Source: Euglena gracilis (lineage: Eukaryota > Euglenida > Euglenophyceae > Euglenales). From it: DNA of 64,000 nt. The DNA is taken from NCBI GenBank assembly GCA_039621445.1, contig CP154957.1:17430595-17494594 (forward strand), written 5' to 3'. Below the pieces are notes generated by a model. It ran no database searches, was not told the DNA's origin, and was given only the letters and a program-made list of their open reading frames with translations. Below, in pieces: positions 1-11,922 of this stretch (within the stretch, counting starts at the first letter, position 1; each line of letters starts with the position of its first letter). Both the position numbers and the translations under genes were made by a program.

Positions 1-335
1 TGTGCCCCTCAATCCGGACCAGGCATTCACATAACCCTTGCCTGCATGGCCCCTCGAGGGAATGGGTGGGGTCAGGTGAAGTTTTTTTTTTGAATGGATG
101 GGTGGGTTTGGGCCACTGTTGGCCCCTGTCGGTAGTCAACAGACGCCGACAGGCACTTTCCGCTCGCCAACCCCCCCAACAGAAAAAAAATTTCAAGCAT
201 CATCGCCCAGCCGGGCCCCTTGCCCTAAAAATTGGCCTAGCTCAAAGAAAGAGGGAAAGTGTTTTTGGGCCACTTTTGCAAGATGGATTGGTTGCTGCAC
301 AAAAGAATATGTCGCAGAAAGTTGAAATCTGTATA

Positions 336-337
336 GA

Positions 338-377
<40 letters not shown>

Positions 378-440
378 GTATATATATAGAATATATATAT
401 ACACACACACACATATATATGTGTATATATATATATTCGT
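336..440 (+). repeat. TA/TATG microsatellite
   Basis: Alternating TA with interspersed TG and CA dinucleotides. Confidence 0.95.
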
Positions 441-1044
441 CAAAAACATCAAACAAAAAAGGGGAGCACACTGAGTGAGGTTTTTTGCTGTGGGGGTGGT
501 GGCCCCAGGGGCGGGTACCAAGTGAATCCGTGCCCTGGACTATACTCATCCCCACCGTCCCCAGCGCTGGCGACGGGCGGAGGGCCACGGTCCAGGGCGG
601 GCTGGGCACACGACCACCGACCACACGACGCACCGCATGCGTCATGTGTCCGAGAGGAATGGCGTGGGTGCGTGATCTGTGCACCGGCCCGTGCACAGGT
701 TGCTCATTTGTTTTGCCAACTGTTTTTCCTAAAAAGTTTCTTTCCACGCCGCAATTAGATTCTACTCGGCTTTACTTAGAACTTTTCCGCGCCCGAACAG
801 TTCCATTTTTCCGACAGCGTGTTTCTCTGGGGACAGCATTAGGACACAACCGAGCCGGAAAATTTCGTGCACCATCCCATCACGGCGGTGTTGCACGTGG
901 CAGGCAGTCGCCGAACCTTGATGAACGTTTCCCGTGCTTCTCTCCGAACTCCTCCCCCCTCCCCCCCGGCTCGCCCTGCCGCTGACTCCGGCTCTGGCCC
1001 CTGCCAGTGTGGTGCAGGGCCCCGCCCCGGACCGCCCCCCGCCC

Positions 1045-1092
1045 ATGCCGCGCAGGATGGCGGCCCTCTCTGCTGCGACGGGGATTGTGCAG
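1045..1092 (+). CDS. Candidate short exon upstream of the kinase
   Basis: An open GC-rich stretch containing an ATG at 1045 reads MPRRMAALSAATGIVQ and ends at a good donor (CAG|GTATAG) in phase 0. The next candidate exon (2148-2213) is also phase 0 at both ends. No homology recognised; it could be a start of the kinase gene, an exon of another gene, or chance. Confidence 0.25.
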
Positions 1093-1209
1093 GTATAGGG
1101 CCTCGGGAGCTGTTGGCAGGCGGAGGCCGGGAGAACCTCCGGCAAGGCCCCACCCCAAACTGGTGTGTTGTCGGCTAGGAGAGGGACGATGTTGGTGTGG
1201 AGTGGACAC

Positions 1210-1455
<246 letters not shown>

Positions 1456-2147
1456 GCAAGAGAGGTGGGTATTGTCGGTGCGTCGGGGTCCCAACCTCCA
1501 CCTCACTGCGTAACAATGACCCCCTGGACCGCGGCTGCACCGCCTATCGTCCCATCCCCCCAGCAGGGCGTCCATCGCTGGAGGTCAACCGCTGGGGCGG
1601 TAGGCAATGCTCCCTCCGGGTCTGGAACGCAGATTGTCGGCATTTCATGAAAGATTTCCTGCTTCGGCGCGGAGGAGCTATTTTGTTGTCCAGTGCCAGT
1701 TGTTGCCAGAGGGGGAGGTTCGCCCCCCCCCAACAGGTCTTCCCGTACAGCTGTGCCCCACCCCATCCTTGCAACCCTTCCTCATCGGCCTGCAGATGGG
1801 AATGGTCAGAACGTGACAGGTCAGTGAGGGTGTTTGGCGGGTGCTGTTTGGCTGACCCCCCGCCCTGCCGGTGGCAGCCATCGCCGCCCTGGAGGCGACA
1901 GGGTTATCGTATCCATTGTTTCTCTGCGAATCATTCTCCTGGCATGTCACTCCATCCCCCTACCCTCCTCCTCCAGCACGCGTGCACCCACAGCTCGCCT
2001 CCCCACACTAACCCTGGCCGCCAGCTCGAGTCCTGCCCCGCAACAAATGCAGGTGCCCGGACCGAACCCCCCCCCAATCCGCATGCCACTTTATGCCTGT
2101 TGTTGCCCCCCCAATGCCTGCATGCCACACAGTGCTATCAACCCCAG

Positions 2148-2213
2148 GCCCTGGAAAATGAAAGCATCAAGGAATTCTGCCAGGGAGCTCCCGAGAAATT
2201 GTTCGAGTCTCCG
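2148..2213 (+). CDS. Candidate 22-codon exon
   Basis: Bounded by accccag| and |gtacag, this stretch reads ALENESIKEFCQGAPEKLFE then SP, phase 0 at both ends. Composition is protein-like and unlike the surrounding low-complexity sequence. No family recognised. Confidence 0.3.
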
Positions 2214-3161
2214 GTACAGTACAGGTCACCTGGTGCCAGTCGACTTGTCAGGTGTGGGTTTCCTAGAGGATTAAGATATGAGGTGGGGCGGTGCCATTTT
2301 CTTTGTTTTTTTCCAGAATTTTGGTTGTTTCCCCATTTGGCTTGGTGTGGGGCCAAGCCGAAAACGACTTGGCAACCTCCAGAATGCATCCCCCTCCTGC
2401 CGCACTCTTGTGAGGAAGACGGGCGGGAACTCCTCGGGAAATGGCTTTCATTCTTCTGAAAACCTTGAACCGATGTGATTGTACTCAGTATCAAAGTGTA
2501 TTAGAGCATCAGTTGGGCAAAAAATGTGTGTTTTGCTGGTTTTTTTGAATTTCAAAACCTGCCAAATTACATACTCCCCTAGCCCACAATTACACATGCT
2601 TAAAAATCATGCTCTGGGTATGGGTGGGTTTATTCCAGATCTTTAAGGTTTTGGGGGATTGAAGGCATGATTGTGAAGGTGGGTTCCATGTGATTTCATT
2701 TGCTTTCAGCCAAGACAAAAAAGCAGGCAAATATCAGTCCTTGGATAGTTTTTGAGGAAAACATATTTGTTGACGGAAAAAAAGTTGCTGACAGACGTTG
2801 GCAGATGGCAACAGATGTTCATTGAATGAGGAAATCATTCGATACATGTAATATGAATGCTGCTTGGAAATTATCCTTTTTCCAGCAATTTTGTCTGACA
2901 CGAAAACAACTTCCTTCCAGATCGTGGCAAAAAAGCACTGTCCAGGGCTCTCTGGGGCACTGTCCGGGGCTCCCTGACATATCACAAAGAACTGCAAGAA
3001 ATGCAGGAAGGAAGTCTGGCGCACATTCAAAAGAAAAAGAGCCACCATTCTTGGAGAAACACCCCAGAATAGTGTGGCCAGCCACTGTAGAGGTTTCCCA
3101 TTCCAGCGCTCGAAAAAAAAAGCGATGTGCTCGTCACAAGTAGTGCATGCCTGGTTCAAAT

Positions 3162-3612
3162 CAGGGGGGGGGGAAATGCAACTTGCATAATTTGCATTTT
3201 TTTGCATAATCAGGGTTTCCCAAAATTTGCATTTTTTTGCATTTTTTTGCATTTTTTTGCATTAAATATTTTGCCCTGGAAAATTTTTTTGTAGTTGGTT
3301 ACCATATGTTTGGATTTTTTTTGCATTTTTTTTTGCATTTTTTACATAAAATATTTTGCCCTTGAAAAAAATTTTGTAGTTGGTTGGCATATGTTTGGAT
3401 TTTTTTGCATTTTTTTGTGTTTTTTTTGCATAAAATATTTTGCCCTGGAAAATTTTTTTGATTTTAGGCAGCAAAGCTCTGTCATATTCCAGCTTTTTCT
3501 CAAGGTTTTCATGCAAGTTGCATTTTTTTGCATTTTTTTGCATTTTTTTGCATTTTTTTGCATTTTTTTGACTTGCATAATTTGAAGGGCCAAGTTGCAT
3601 TTCCCCCCCCCT
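3162..3612 (+). mobile_element. TIR element (family C) with CAG...CTG ends and T-rich core
   Basis: Ends CAGGGGGGGGG-AAATGCAACTT and its reverse complement, flanked on both sides by TTCAAAT. The core is an array of GCATTTTTTT units and two ~100-bp near-repeats around TAAAATATTTTGCCCT. Its CAG/CTG termini match the paired ends of the nonconventional introns. Confidence 0.75.
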
Positions 3613-5495
3613 GTTCAAATGGCGTGGTTGCGAATTTGCCTGGCCTGCCCTCCCGATCCATCCATTGCCTGGGCAGCAAGGAATGTCTGAATGGCTCGCC
3701 TCCCATAGCTCTAGGGGGTTGGGGGGTTTCAGGAGGGTCCAGAGATTGGCATTTACTGACTGGGAGAGGCACTATTTCCCAGGCCCAAACGAACCCACTG
3801 ACCAATCCCACCCAATCCCACCCAAAACCAGCCAAAAATGTCTCTTTAGTGGCTCCCTCGAAGGGGACATGAAAGAACAGATGATAAAAAAAATAAGACC
3901 CCAGGTGCATTTTCTGCGGAGCCAGTTGGGGATGTTATTTAATTTTTTTGCTGAGAAATTAGGCTAAAGAACCCCTCCTTGGGAGTCCAAAATAAATCTG
4001 AAAAACAGGATTTTTCGCAATGAACATTGACTGCTCAAATTTTAAAATGAAACAAACGTAAACGACAAAATAAAATAAGAATTAACGTCCGTTTGGGGGG
4101 TTTTTACATTGTTTGGAGGGCTTTTTTTTGTTTATCCCCCAGGGTGTTGTTTTGGGGGGGGGCTTTTCTGGATTCTTTTTCTGGCAGCGGGGGTTATATC
4201 TTTGCAATGTGTCCCATTCAAGGCTTAGGACAGTCACGATGGCGAAAGTCAGAAGTTTCTGACGATGTTGTTGCCCATTTTTTTTGTTGTATATTTGTGT
4301 CAAAATTTTTGGAGGCCGTGGTTATTCTCATCCGCCAAAATGGCTATTCAATATATATAAGGGCTCTTATTTATGCCCAGCCAACCCGCCCAACCATTGT
4401 CCGTTGAAATTGTCTTCCTCCTGTTTGGGTGTTCCAGGGCTATTTTTTTGTTTTCTGTTTCGGCGTTCCATACGCCGTATGAGTCCCCCGGTCGCGGCCA
4501 GCCAAGGCCCGACGGGTGCCGATTCGCTCCTGTGCCCCAGCCAGGGGTTTTCTCAAGCCGGAGGGGACCCCACCCCCAGGGGAGGGGGTCCAGCCAGCCA
4601 GCACCTTTTCCCCAGCCAGCATCTCCCAGCTGGGCTGCTGCCCCCCCCCCCCCGGTGGGGTCCGCTGAAAAAAAGTTCGGGCTTGCCCAACACAACCGGG
4701 CTGGGAGGGCAAGTTTTTGGCGCAAAGCACTGAAATTTTTGAAAAAGAATGCGCAAAATGGCCAAAATGTTGTTTTTGAAGGTGTTTTGGGTGTTTTGCC
4801 CCAATATTTTGGCTGAAATTCTCCAATTCGGCTGGATTTGGCTTTTTCTGCCCGGCATTGGGTACAATTTGGGCCAGCTGCCAGGAGGCCACCCCCCCCC
4901 TTCGGACCCCCACAGCCTGGAAGGACACCCCCAGGGAGGGTCCAGCCAACTACTTTCCTGCCGGCCAGGTGGGCCTTGTGTCCCGGGGTCCTTGTGAAAA
5001 CCCCTGGTCCCAGTGCGGTCCACGTCATCGCCGACCCCCGCCCAGCGCTGCCTTTCTCCCGTTTCGGAATCAGAGTCCGCCGGGGAGGGGGTGGCAGGTG
5101 GCAGGCCATGCAGCCTGCCCGCGATACGCCGCCACGTTGGACCTGGCCACCCACTGCTGCGGAACATCCAGCGCCGCCCTCCTTCTGCCCGGGCCATCAC
5201 CACACGTGACGCTTGCACCGCCTCCGGGGGCCACAGGTGGCTCATGTTTGTTGCAAGCACCCCACAGGGGGTGCTTGCATTTGGGGATGGGAAACATGCC
5301 CGCATACCCTTTGGAAAGGTGTGTTCTGCCGGTCATCGTGAGGGTCAAAAACTGGCCGAAATTCGCCCCAAAATTGCCCAAGTAATGCAGGAAAGAAATC
5401 TGGCACACATTCAAAAGAAAAAGGGCCGCCGTTCTCGGAGAAATGCCCCAAAAATAGTCGGGAACCCCAGCGTCGGCTCGGCGCCCCGGTTTCAG

Positions 5496-5588
5496 TTCGA
5501 GGTGTGGGGTGGCCTGGCCCCGCTGGATGACGAGCAACTCCGGTGCCGGGCTGCCCACAACGTCGATGAGTCCATCATGGCCAGGGCG
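5496..5588 (+). CDS. Candidate exon for the GAF N-terminus
   Basis: After the acceptor ggtttcag the frame reads FEVWGGLAPLDDEQLRCRAA then HNVDESIMARA. The segment PLDDEQLRCRAAH resembles the linker that precedes GAF domains in many kinases (PLDDEAERLAAL). The donor (GCG|GTTCC) is weak and its phase does not match the 5932 exon, so at least one further exon would be needed. Confidence 0.35.
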
Positions 5589-5931
5589 GTTCCAAATGGA
5601 CAGATGCAAGGACATGCATCCCCTGCAGTCGCATCAAGTCGCAAGAAGGAATTGCGTATTATGTGTTTCCGTATTCTCTTTCTGAACACAAAAAGTTGTT
5701 TGTGTCTATTGTAAAAGTTTTTGAAAATGCTGGGAAATCAGTTCCTGTTCGTTACAAGAAATGCAGCAGTTGCTTGAATGCATCGAGGTATTTAAACCTC
5801 CTTGGTGCCGGTGTGCAATGAGCCCTGTCTCAAAAAAGGGGTGTGGCCAACGTCTTAGGAATGAATTGTTCATATTGTGCAATATTCTCATGATTGAACA
5901 GAGGGTGCTTTGTGGCGTTACATGCGTGCAG

Positions 5932-6437
5932 AGGTGCTTTTGGGAGGTGACACCCTGATGGCGGCTGAGGTGGGCCAATTCTGCCGCCGGGTGCTGCTGT
6001 GCCGCGAGTCCGTCGTGCACTCCGACGACCCGCTCATCCCTGGCTGTACGTTCTACGCGGGGACCCCCATCCTCCTCCCTGGCCAGGATGTGTGCCTCGG
6101 CGTGCTGGTGGTGCTGGCCGAGCCTCTGCATCCTGGACAACAGCGCTGAACCCCCATGTCTCAGTACGGTTCAGACCTCTTAGGTCTGAATGGGGGACCC
6201 CCCTCGCCGCAATTCTTGTGTTTTTTTTTGCCTACCAGAAACCCCACCAAAAACATCCTCAGCAAAGCGGCCTGGCAGCACCGTACCGTCCAGAATTGGG
6301 GCGGCCGGGGCTCGCAGCTGGACTGCCAACCCCATGCCAGCCTTCCCTCGGAGGTGGTGCGACCGCTGGAGCTGCTTGCCGCCCAGGTGCTGTGCGCGTC
6401 GAGGTCGTCCCAGTCTGTGCTCTTGGAAGCAGATTTG
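5932..6437 (+). CDS. GAF-domain exons of the hybrid kinase
   Basis: Two exons give the C-terminal half of a GAF sensor domain: [20 protein letters not shown], then after an intron [20 protein letters not shown]. This is the short-GAF pattern (DNPLV..FYAGVPL..LGTLCVLD..LSPEQ) common in front of bacterial and plant hybrid kinases. The acceptor before 5932 (gcgtgcag) and the one before 6318 (ctcgcag) are AG; the donor of the first exon falls among repeated GTG codons at 6102-6111 and is ambiguous by one or two codons. The first GAF strands are not found; the possible exon at 5496-5588 may supply them. The ligand cannot be predicted. Confidence 0.7.
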
Positions 6438-7841
6438 GTAGTGATCTGTTTTTTGTTGTTGTCAGTGCATCCGGATGTCAGCAACGGATATGCCCAAATC
6501 GTCTTGGTTTGCGCATTCACATCGCCTTCTTTGCGCTCTAGCATGATTTGCTGGATGGTAGATAGTTTTCAGCAACAATTTGGAGAAAACTGCCGAAACC
6601 GGCGTTTTTGCCAATATTCCCCCAAGGCAAGGGGGCAGATCTCGGGGACCCGAGTCAAATATTCTTTCTGGTGCTTTGCAGCGAAGAAATATTTCTTGCA
6701 TTGCCAACTAAAGTGCCAAGAATACAGTCATCAATGAGGCATTTTTTGCCGAATGTTTCTCGCCAATACAAAATGAGCCATTTCGGAATTGCCACTGTTT
6801 AATGGAGCCCTCCCCCCCCTTGGTGGGTTGTACGGATCCCCCTCGTGGCCTCAGGTCCAACCCTGGAAAGGCAGGTCCGCATCACAGGAAGCCTCCAGAC
6901 AAACCCTCCGCGCCGTCCCTCCCCTTTCCCCTTGTCCCGACTTCCCCCCCCCCCCCGCCCCGACCCCACCAGGTCGCCCACCTCATCGCCGCCGACCTCC
7001 GTATCAACGCCGGGCGGAGAAGGCTGCCCCCCATCCCCCCCCGATACCCTCAAACCCCCCCCCCCCCCCCGGCTGGGTTCAGCTGCGCAGCCACCTCCGG
7101 CGGGGAGTGGCGGCGCATGACCCTCTTCATCGCCAAGGTCAGCCACGAGCTGCGCACGCCGCTGAACGGCATCTTGGGCTGCGCCGCGCTGCTGGGAACA
7201 GGGGCCGCTGGCGTGCCAGGGGAAGGAGGCAGGGCATCCCCACCACTCAGTCAGCGGCCCACACCGCTCAGTCGCGGCGACTGGCCCAAACCTGAGTACC
7301 GTTGCCCAACACCCTGGCCACCTCCGCTGCTACCCCGTATCACTCCCGCACCTTCGCTGCTACCTGCCACGCGCTGATACCCCATATTGTTACCAACATT
7401 TTGCCAAATTGTTGTTGTCAGTGGTGTGGTGTGTTTGAAGCTCAAATACACAACACACCGACCCCTGGCGGCAGAGCCAGCTGGATGGCAGCGCTGACGC
7501 GGAGACGGCGGAAAGGCTGCGGCACATCTCAGTCAGCGCGGAGCATAACCTGCAGACGGTGAACCAGATCCTGGACTTTGCCAAGCTGGACGCAGGACGG
7601 GTGGAGCTGGAGCAGCTGACCTTCGACCTGCGGGAGTGCGTGGAGGAGGCGATGGCCATGTTGCCTGTGGACCGGAAGCAGGCTTCTGTGCAGCACCAAG
7701 CCCCCCCCCCCAGTATGGGTCCAGCCACAGTGGAGTTTTGAGGGGGGTGCCAGAATTTGACTTTTTTGAAATGCCAAAATTGCTAGAAGAAGAGTTCTTT
7801 AGATGGAGTTTTTCACACAAAACACACACACACACACAACA

Positions 7842-7908
<67 letters not shown>

Positions 7909-8087
7909 CCACACCTGGACCAGCTGACCAGGGTCGGGGGCCATTGTGGATCTGAAATGAGAAACCTGAATGGAAGGTGCCAGAGGTGGAGCTGGGCTAT
8001 GAGATGGCACAGGTATGTAAATGCCTGGATTGTATTCAGCAGACATGTGTGAATGCGCATGTGCGTAGGTTGGTCGGTGTATGTCTC

Positions 8088-8172
<85 letters not shown>

Positions 8173-10477
8173 AGGCTTCTTTTTAAGTCAGAAGACCCCC
8201 CGGGGGTGTGGGCAGATCCAGGCCCGGGTATGGGTTTCCGTCAATTTTTTTTTGGGAAATGTGCTTTGACAGCCCGTTTTTTGGGGGGTCCCCCCCCGGG
8301 GGGGTAACAGTAGGAGGAGGTTCGAGCTCGAACGTTCGAGCTCGAACCTCCTCGAACGTTTTTGAGCCCCCCCCCTCTTCGAGGGGGGGGGCTTAAAATC
8401 CTCCTCGAACGACCTCGAACGACATTCGAGGAGGATTTTGATCCTCCTCGAATGACCTCGAACGACATTCGAGGAGGATTTTGATCCTCCTCGAACGACC
8501 TCGAACGACATTCGAGGAGGATTTTGATCCTCCTCGAACGACCTCGAACGACATTCGAGGATTTTGATCCTCCTCGAACGACCTCGAACGACATTCGAGG
8601 AGGATTTTGATCCTCCTCGAACGACCTCGAACGACGTTCGAGGAGGATCTCGATCCTCCTCCTACGTACATGCATTCAAGTTTCAGTTGCAAGTTTTTTT
8701 GGGGTTTGTTAGCATGGTTCATTGTTCTTGATTCTGCTTGTTTGTTTTTTTCTTACGCAGGAATGCACTTGTTCATAAATATTTTTATTCAAAAATGTTC
8801 TTATACCGAGAGAATTTCTGAGGTTATTAGAAGGAATAGGGTTAGGGTTAAGATTTCATCCCCAATGGTTGTAACCATCCCGCTCATCGTTGTTATATTT
8901 CCCTCTACAGGGTACACAGCGAACCCAAAGAGTCGCCCAACTAGGGTTAAAAACATGGGGGGACCCGAGCGAGGCGCCGAAGGCGCCGAGCGAGGGTCCC
9001 CCCATGTGTATTAACCCTAGTTGGGCGACTCTTTGGGGTAGCTGGTACCCTGTAGGGGGAAATTTTCCACGCGTCTTAAAAGAAACATATTTTTTCTTAC
9101 GCAGGAATACACTCATTTATTCAAAAATATTCCCTGAACGACATTCGAGGAGGATATTGAACTCCTCCTCGAACGACCTCGAACGACATTCGAGGAGGAT
9201 TTTGATCCTCCTCGAACGACCTCGAACGACATTCGAGGAGGATTTCGATCCTCCTCGAACGACCTCGAACGACATTCGAGGAGGATTTTGATCCTCCTCG
9301 AACGACCTCGAACGACATTCGAGGAGGATTTTGATCCTCCTCGAACGACCTCGAACGACATTCGAGGAGGATTTTGATCCTCCTCGAACGACCTCGAACG
9401 ACATTCGAGGAGGATTTTGATCCTCCTCGAACGACCTCGAACGACGTTCGAGGAGGATTTTGATCCTCCTCGAACGACCTCGAACGACGTTCGAGGAGGA
9501 TCTCGAACCACCTCGAACGACGTTCGAGGAGGATCGAGATCCTCCTACTACTGTCCATCCCACTACCGTAACCCTCCCGGTCCCCCCCAAAGACCTCTGG
9601 GGGGTCCCCTGCCAGGATGGGTGGGTGGGGGGACCCCCCCTCCCCCGGGGTCTTAAAAGGAAACTTGGTGTGTGTGTGTGTGCATGCGTGCGTGCGTGTA
9701 TGTGTGTGTGTGGGCGTGTGTGTGTGTGCGCGCGCGCGCGTGTGTGTGTGTGTTTGTGTTTGTCGTTTTTAGTGAGTTGTGTTCAGACATATGGCCGAAA
9801 ACAGTATGGGATCAATGATAGCAGGCGGCATGTTGTTGTGCTTTCCAGACACTCAGTAACAAGCACGCATGCACACTCGTGCACCTGTCCTGTTTGGCTT
9901 GCTGTCTTCCCTCAAAGTATCACAAAGCCAGTGGCTCTAACACCAGTTTACGCTTTCAATGTGTTGTTCTCATACATGCGGGAAGAAATAGTGATTATTT
10001 CGCGGCTCAGGACGCGGAGGTGGTCGGGGACCCCCACCGCCTCAAGCAAGTGCTGCTAAACCTGCTGTCCAACGCCATGAAGTTCACCACCCAGGGCTCT
10101 GTGGTGCTGTCTGTGCAGCTGCAACACCCCATGACCAACATCGTTTGGCTTTCTTTTGATGGTGTACACTGACGCTGTAGATTGGTCTGATTTCAGTCAA
10201 AGCTGCAGGCCAGGGGGAGAATCTGGGTGGTTGTGGTGGCACATTTCTTTGAAATAGAAGTTGCAATGAGATCCGTCTATTTCACGAATGGTTGACCTCA
10301 CAAAGTGTTTTCTTTGCTGTTTGCTGGCAATTTTTGCCTATTTTGCTGCAAACGTGCCAAAATTTTTTTTATTGGAAGTGACAACTTGTAACAATCTTCA
10401 TCCTGCACTTTTATTTGAAGTCAAACTTTTCGTCATTTTTTTGGTTTTTTTATTAAGGGCTATATATATATATATAC

Positions 10478-10512
<35 letters not shown>

Positions 10513-11882
10513 AAGTAACAGTATATATATATATATGTGTGTGTGTGTGTTATATTATTGTATATATTATATATGATATAATATATATATTATAGTATAT
10601 AATATGTAATACATAATATGTGATATGTATTATATAATATATAATGCATAATATGTTTATATTCAGGAGTTGTCCGGGTTCCCCTGTGGGTCTGAGAAGG
10701 AAGCCTCCTCTTGATGGCATGGGCGGCGTCCACTTCACGGTGCGGGACACAGGGCCGGGCGTCGCCGCCGCCGACCAGCCAACCCTGTTCCAGCCGTACA
10801 CCCAGGTGTGCCCAGGCAGGCGAACGGGGGGATTTTTGTCCCACCTCCGTCCAAACGAGGCTATTCGCCGGCAAATTGTGCACTAGCCTCAAGAACTTGT
10901 CGCTTTGGAAAACGGGCTTTCGAAACTGGCTTTATTCGAGAACATTAATGCACACACAAAATCCTGCCCCTGATTTCTGTGTCACGTACATACTGCATAC
11001 ACACAATGTCAAAGGCACACTCCTGGATCCTTGCCCTGTCTTTGACAGGGGTGGGCAGTTTGCTTCGACTTGTTCGAATATTGTGTGTTTTGTTTGGGAG
11101 TGTTGAATAATTTCCTTGGTTGAACCCCCCCCACAGGGCAGCGCCAGCGTGACGCGGACGCACGGGGGCACGGGGCTGGGGCTCGCCATCAGCCGCATGC
11201 TGGCGGAGGCGATGGGCGGGCGGCTGTGGCTGGAGTCCACCGTGGGGGAGGGCAGCGCCTTCCACTTCACCGCCGCCGTCCCCCTCCGCCCCACCCCGGC
11301 CCGGGGCTTCCCCGGCGGTAGTGTGCTGCTCGTGGACGACCGGCCGGCGCGGGCCACGCTGCTGCAGCGCCACCTGGAGTCGCTGAGCCTCAAGGTTTGG
11401 TGCCTGCAGGCTCTCCATCTTTGGCATGCAGTTTGAATAGTCGAGTTATGGCCGCAACTCAGAGGGTTTCCCCACCATTTTTATGCTGCTTTTGACTCCA
11501 AACCTTGTATTCTTTCTCTTTCTGTCCATTTCCACCGATGCCTTTTCACAGGTCCACCATATCCCCAGCTTGTCAAAGGCAGATTTGCCTCCCGACCAGG
11601 CCTCCAAAGTTTTACGACACAAAGATCTTTGATGAGATGCGCATGATTTTTTTTCTTTCCAATTTTCCAGGAAGCGATGTTGGGTATCCAAGAAGTGATG
11701 TTGGGTAACCCACGTTTTGTAAGGGAGGCACCAAACCACAGCTGCGAAGGTCTCTCGATAGCTTTCAAAGGCAAACCTACCCCCCCCCCCCCCGGGGGGC
11801 GGACTTTGCAGATCAGAACCTGTTTTTTTGTTTTTTTTTTTTGTTGTCAAAAACACAAAAAAAACAAAAACAAAAAAAAAAA

Positions 11883-11922
<40 letters not shown>

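Noticed and set aside
8398-9545. CRISPR-like regular repeat array
   Set aside because: Units are contiguous 43-bp palindromes without unique spacers, in a eukaryotic intron.
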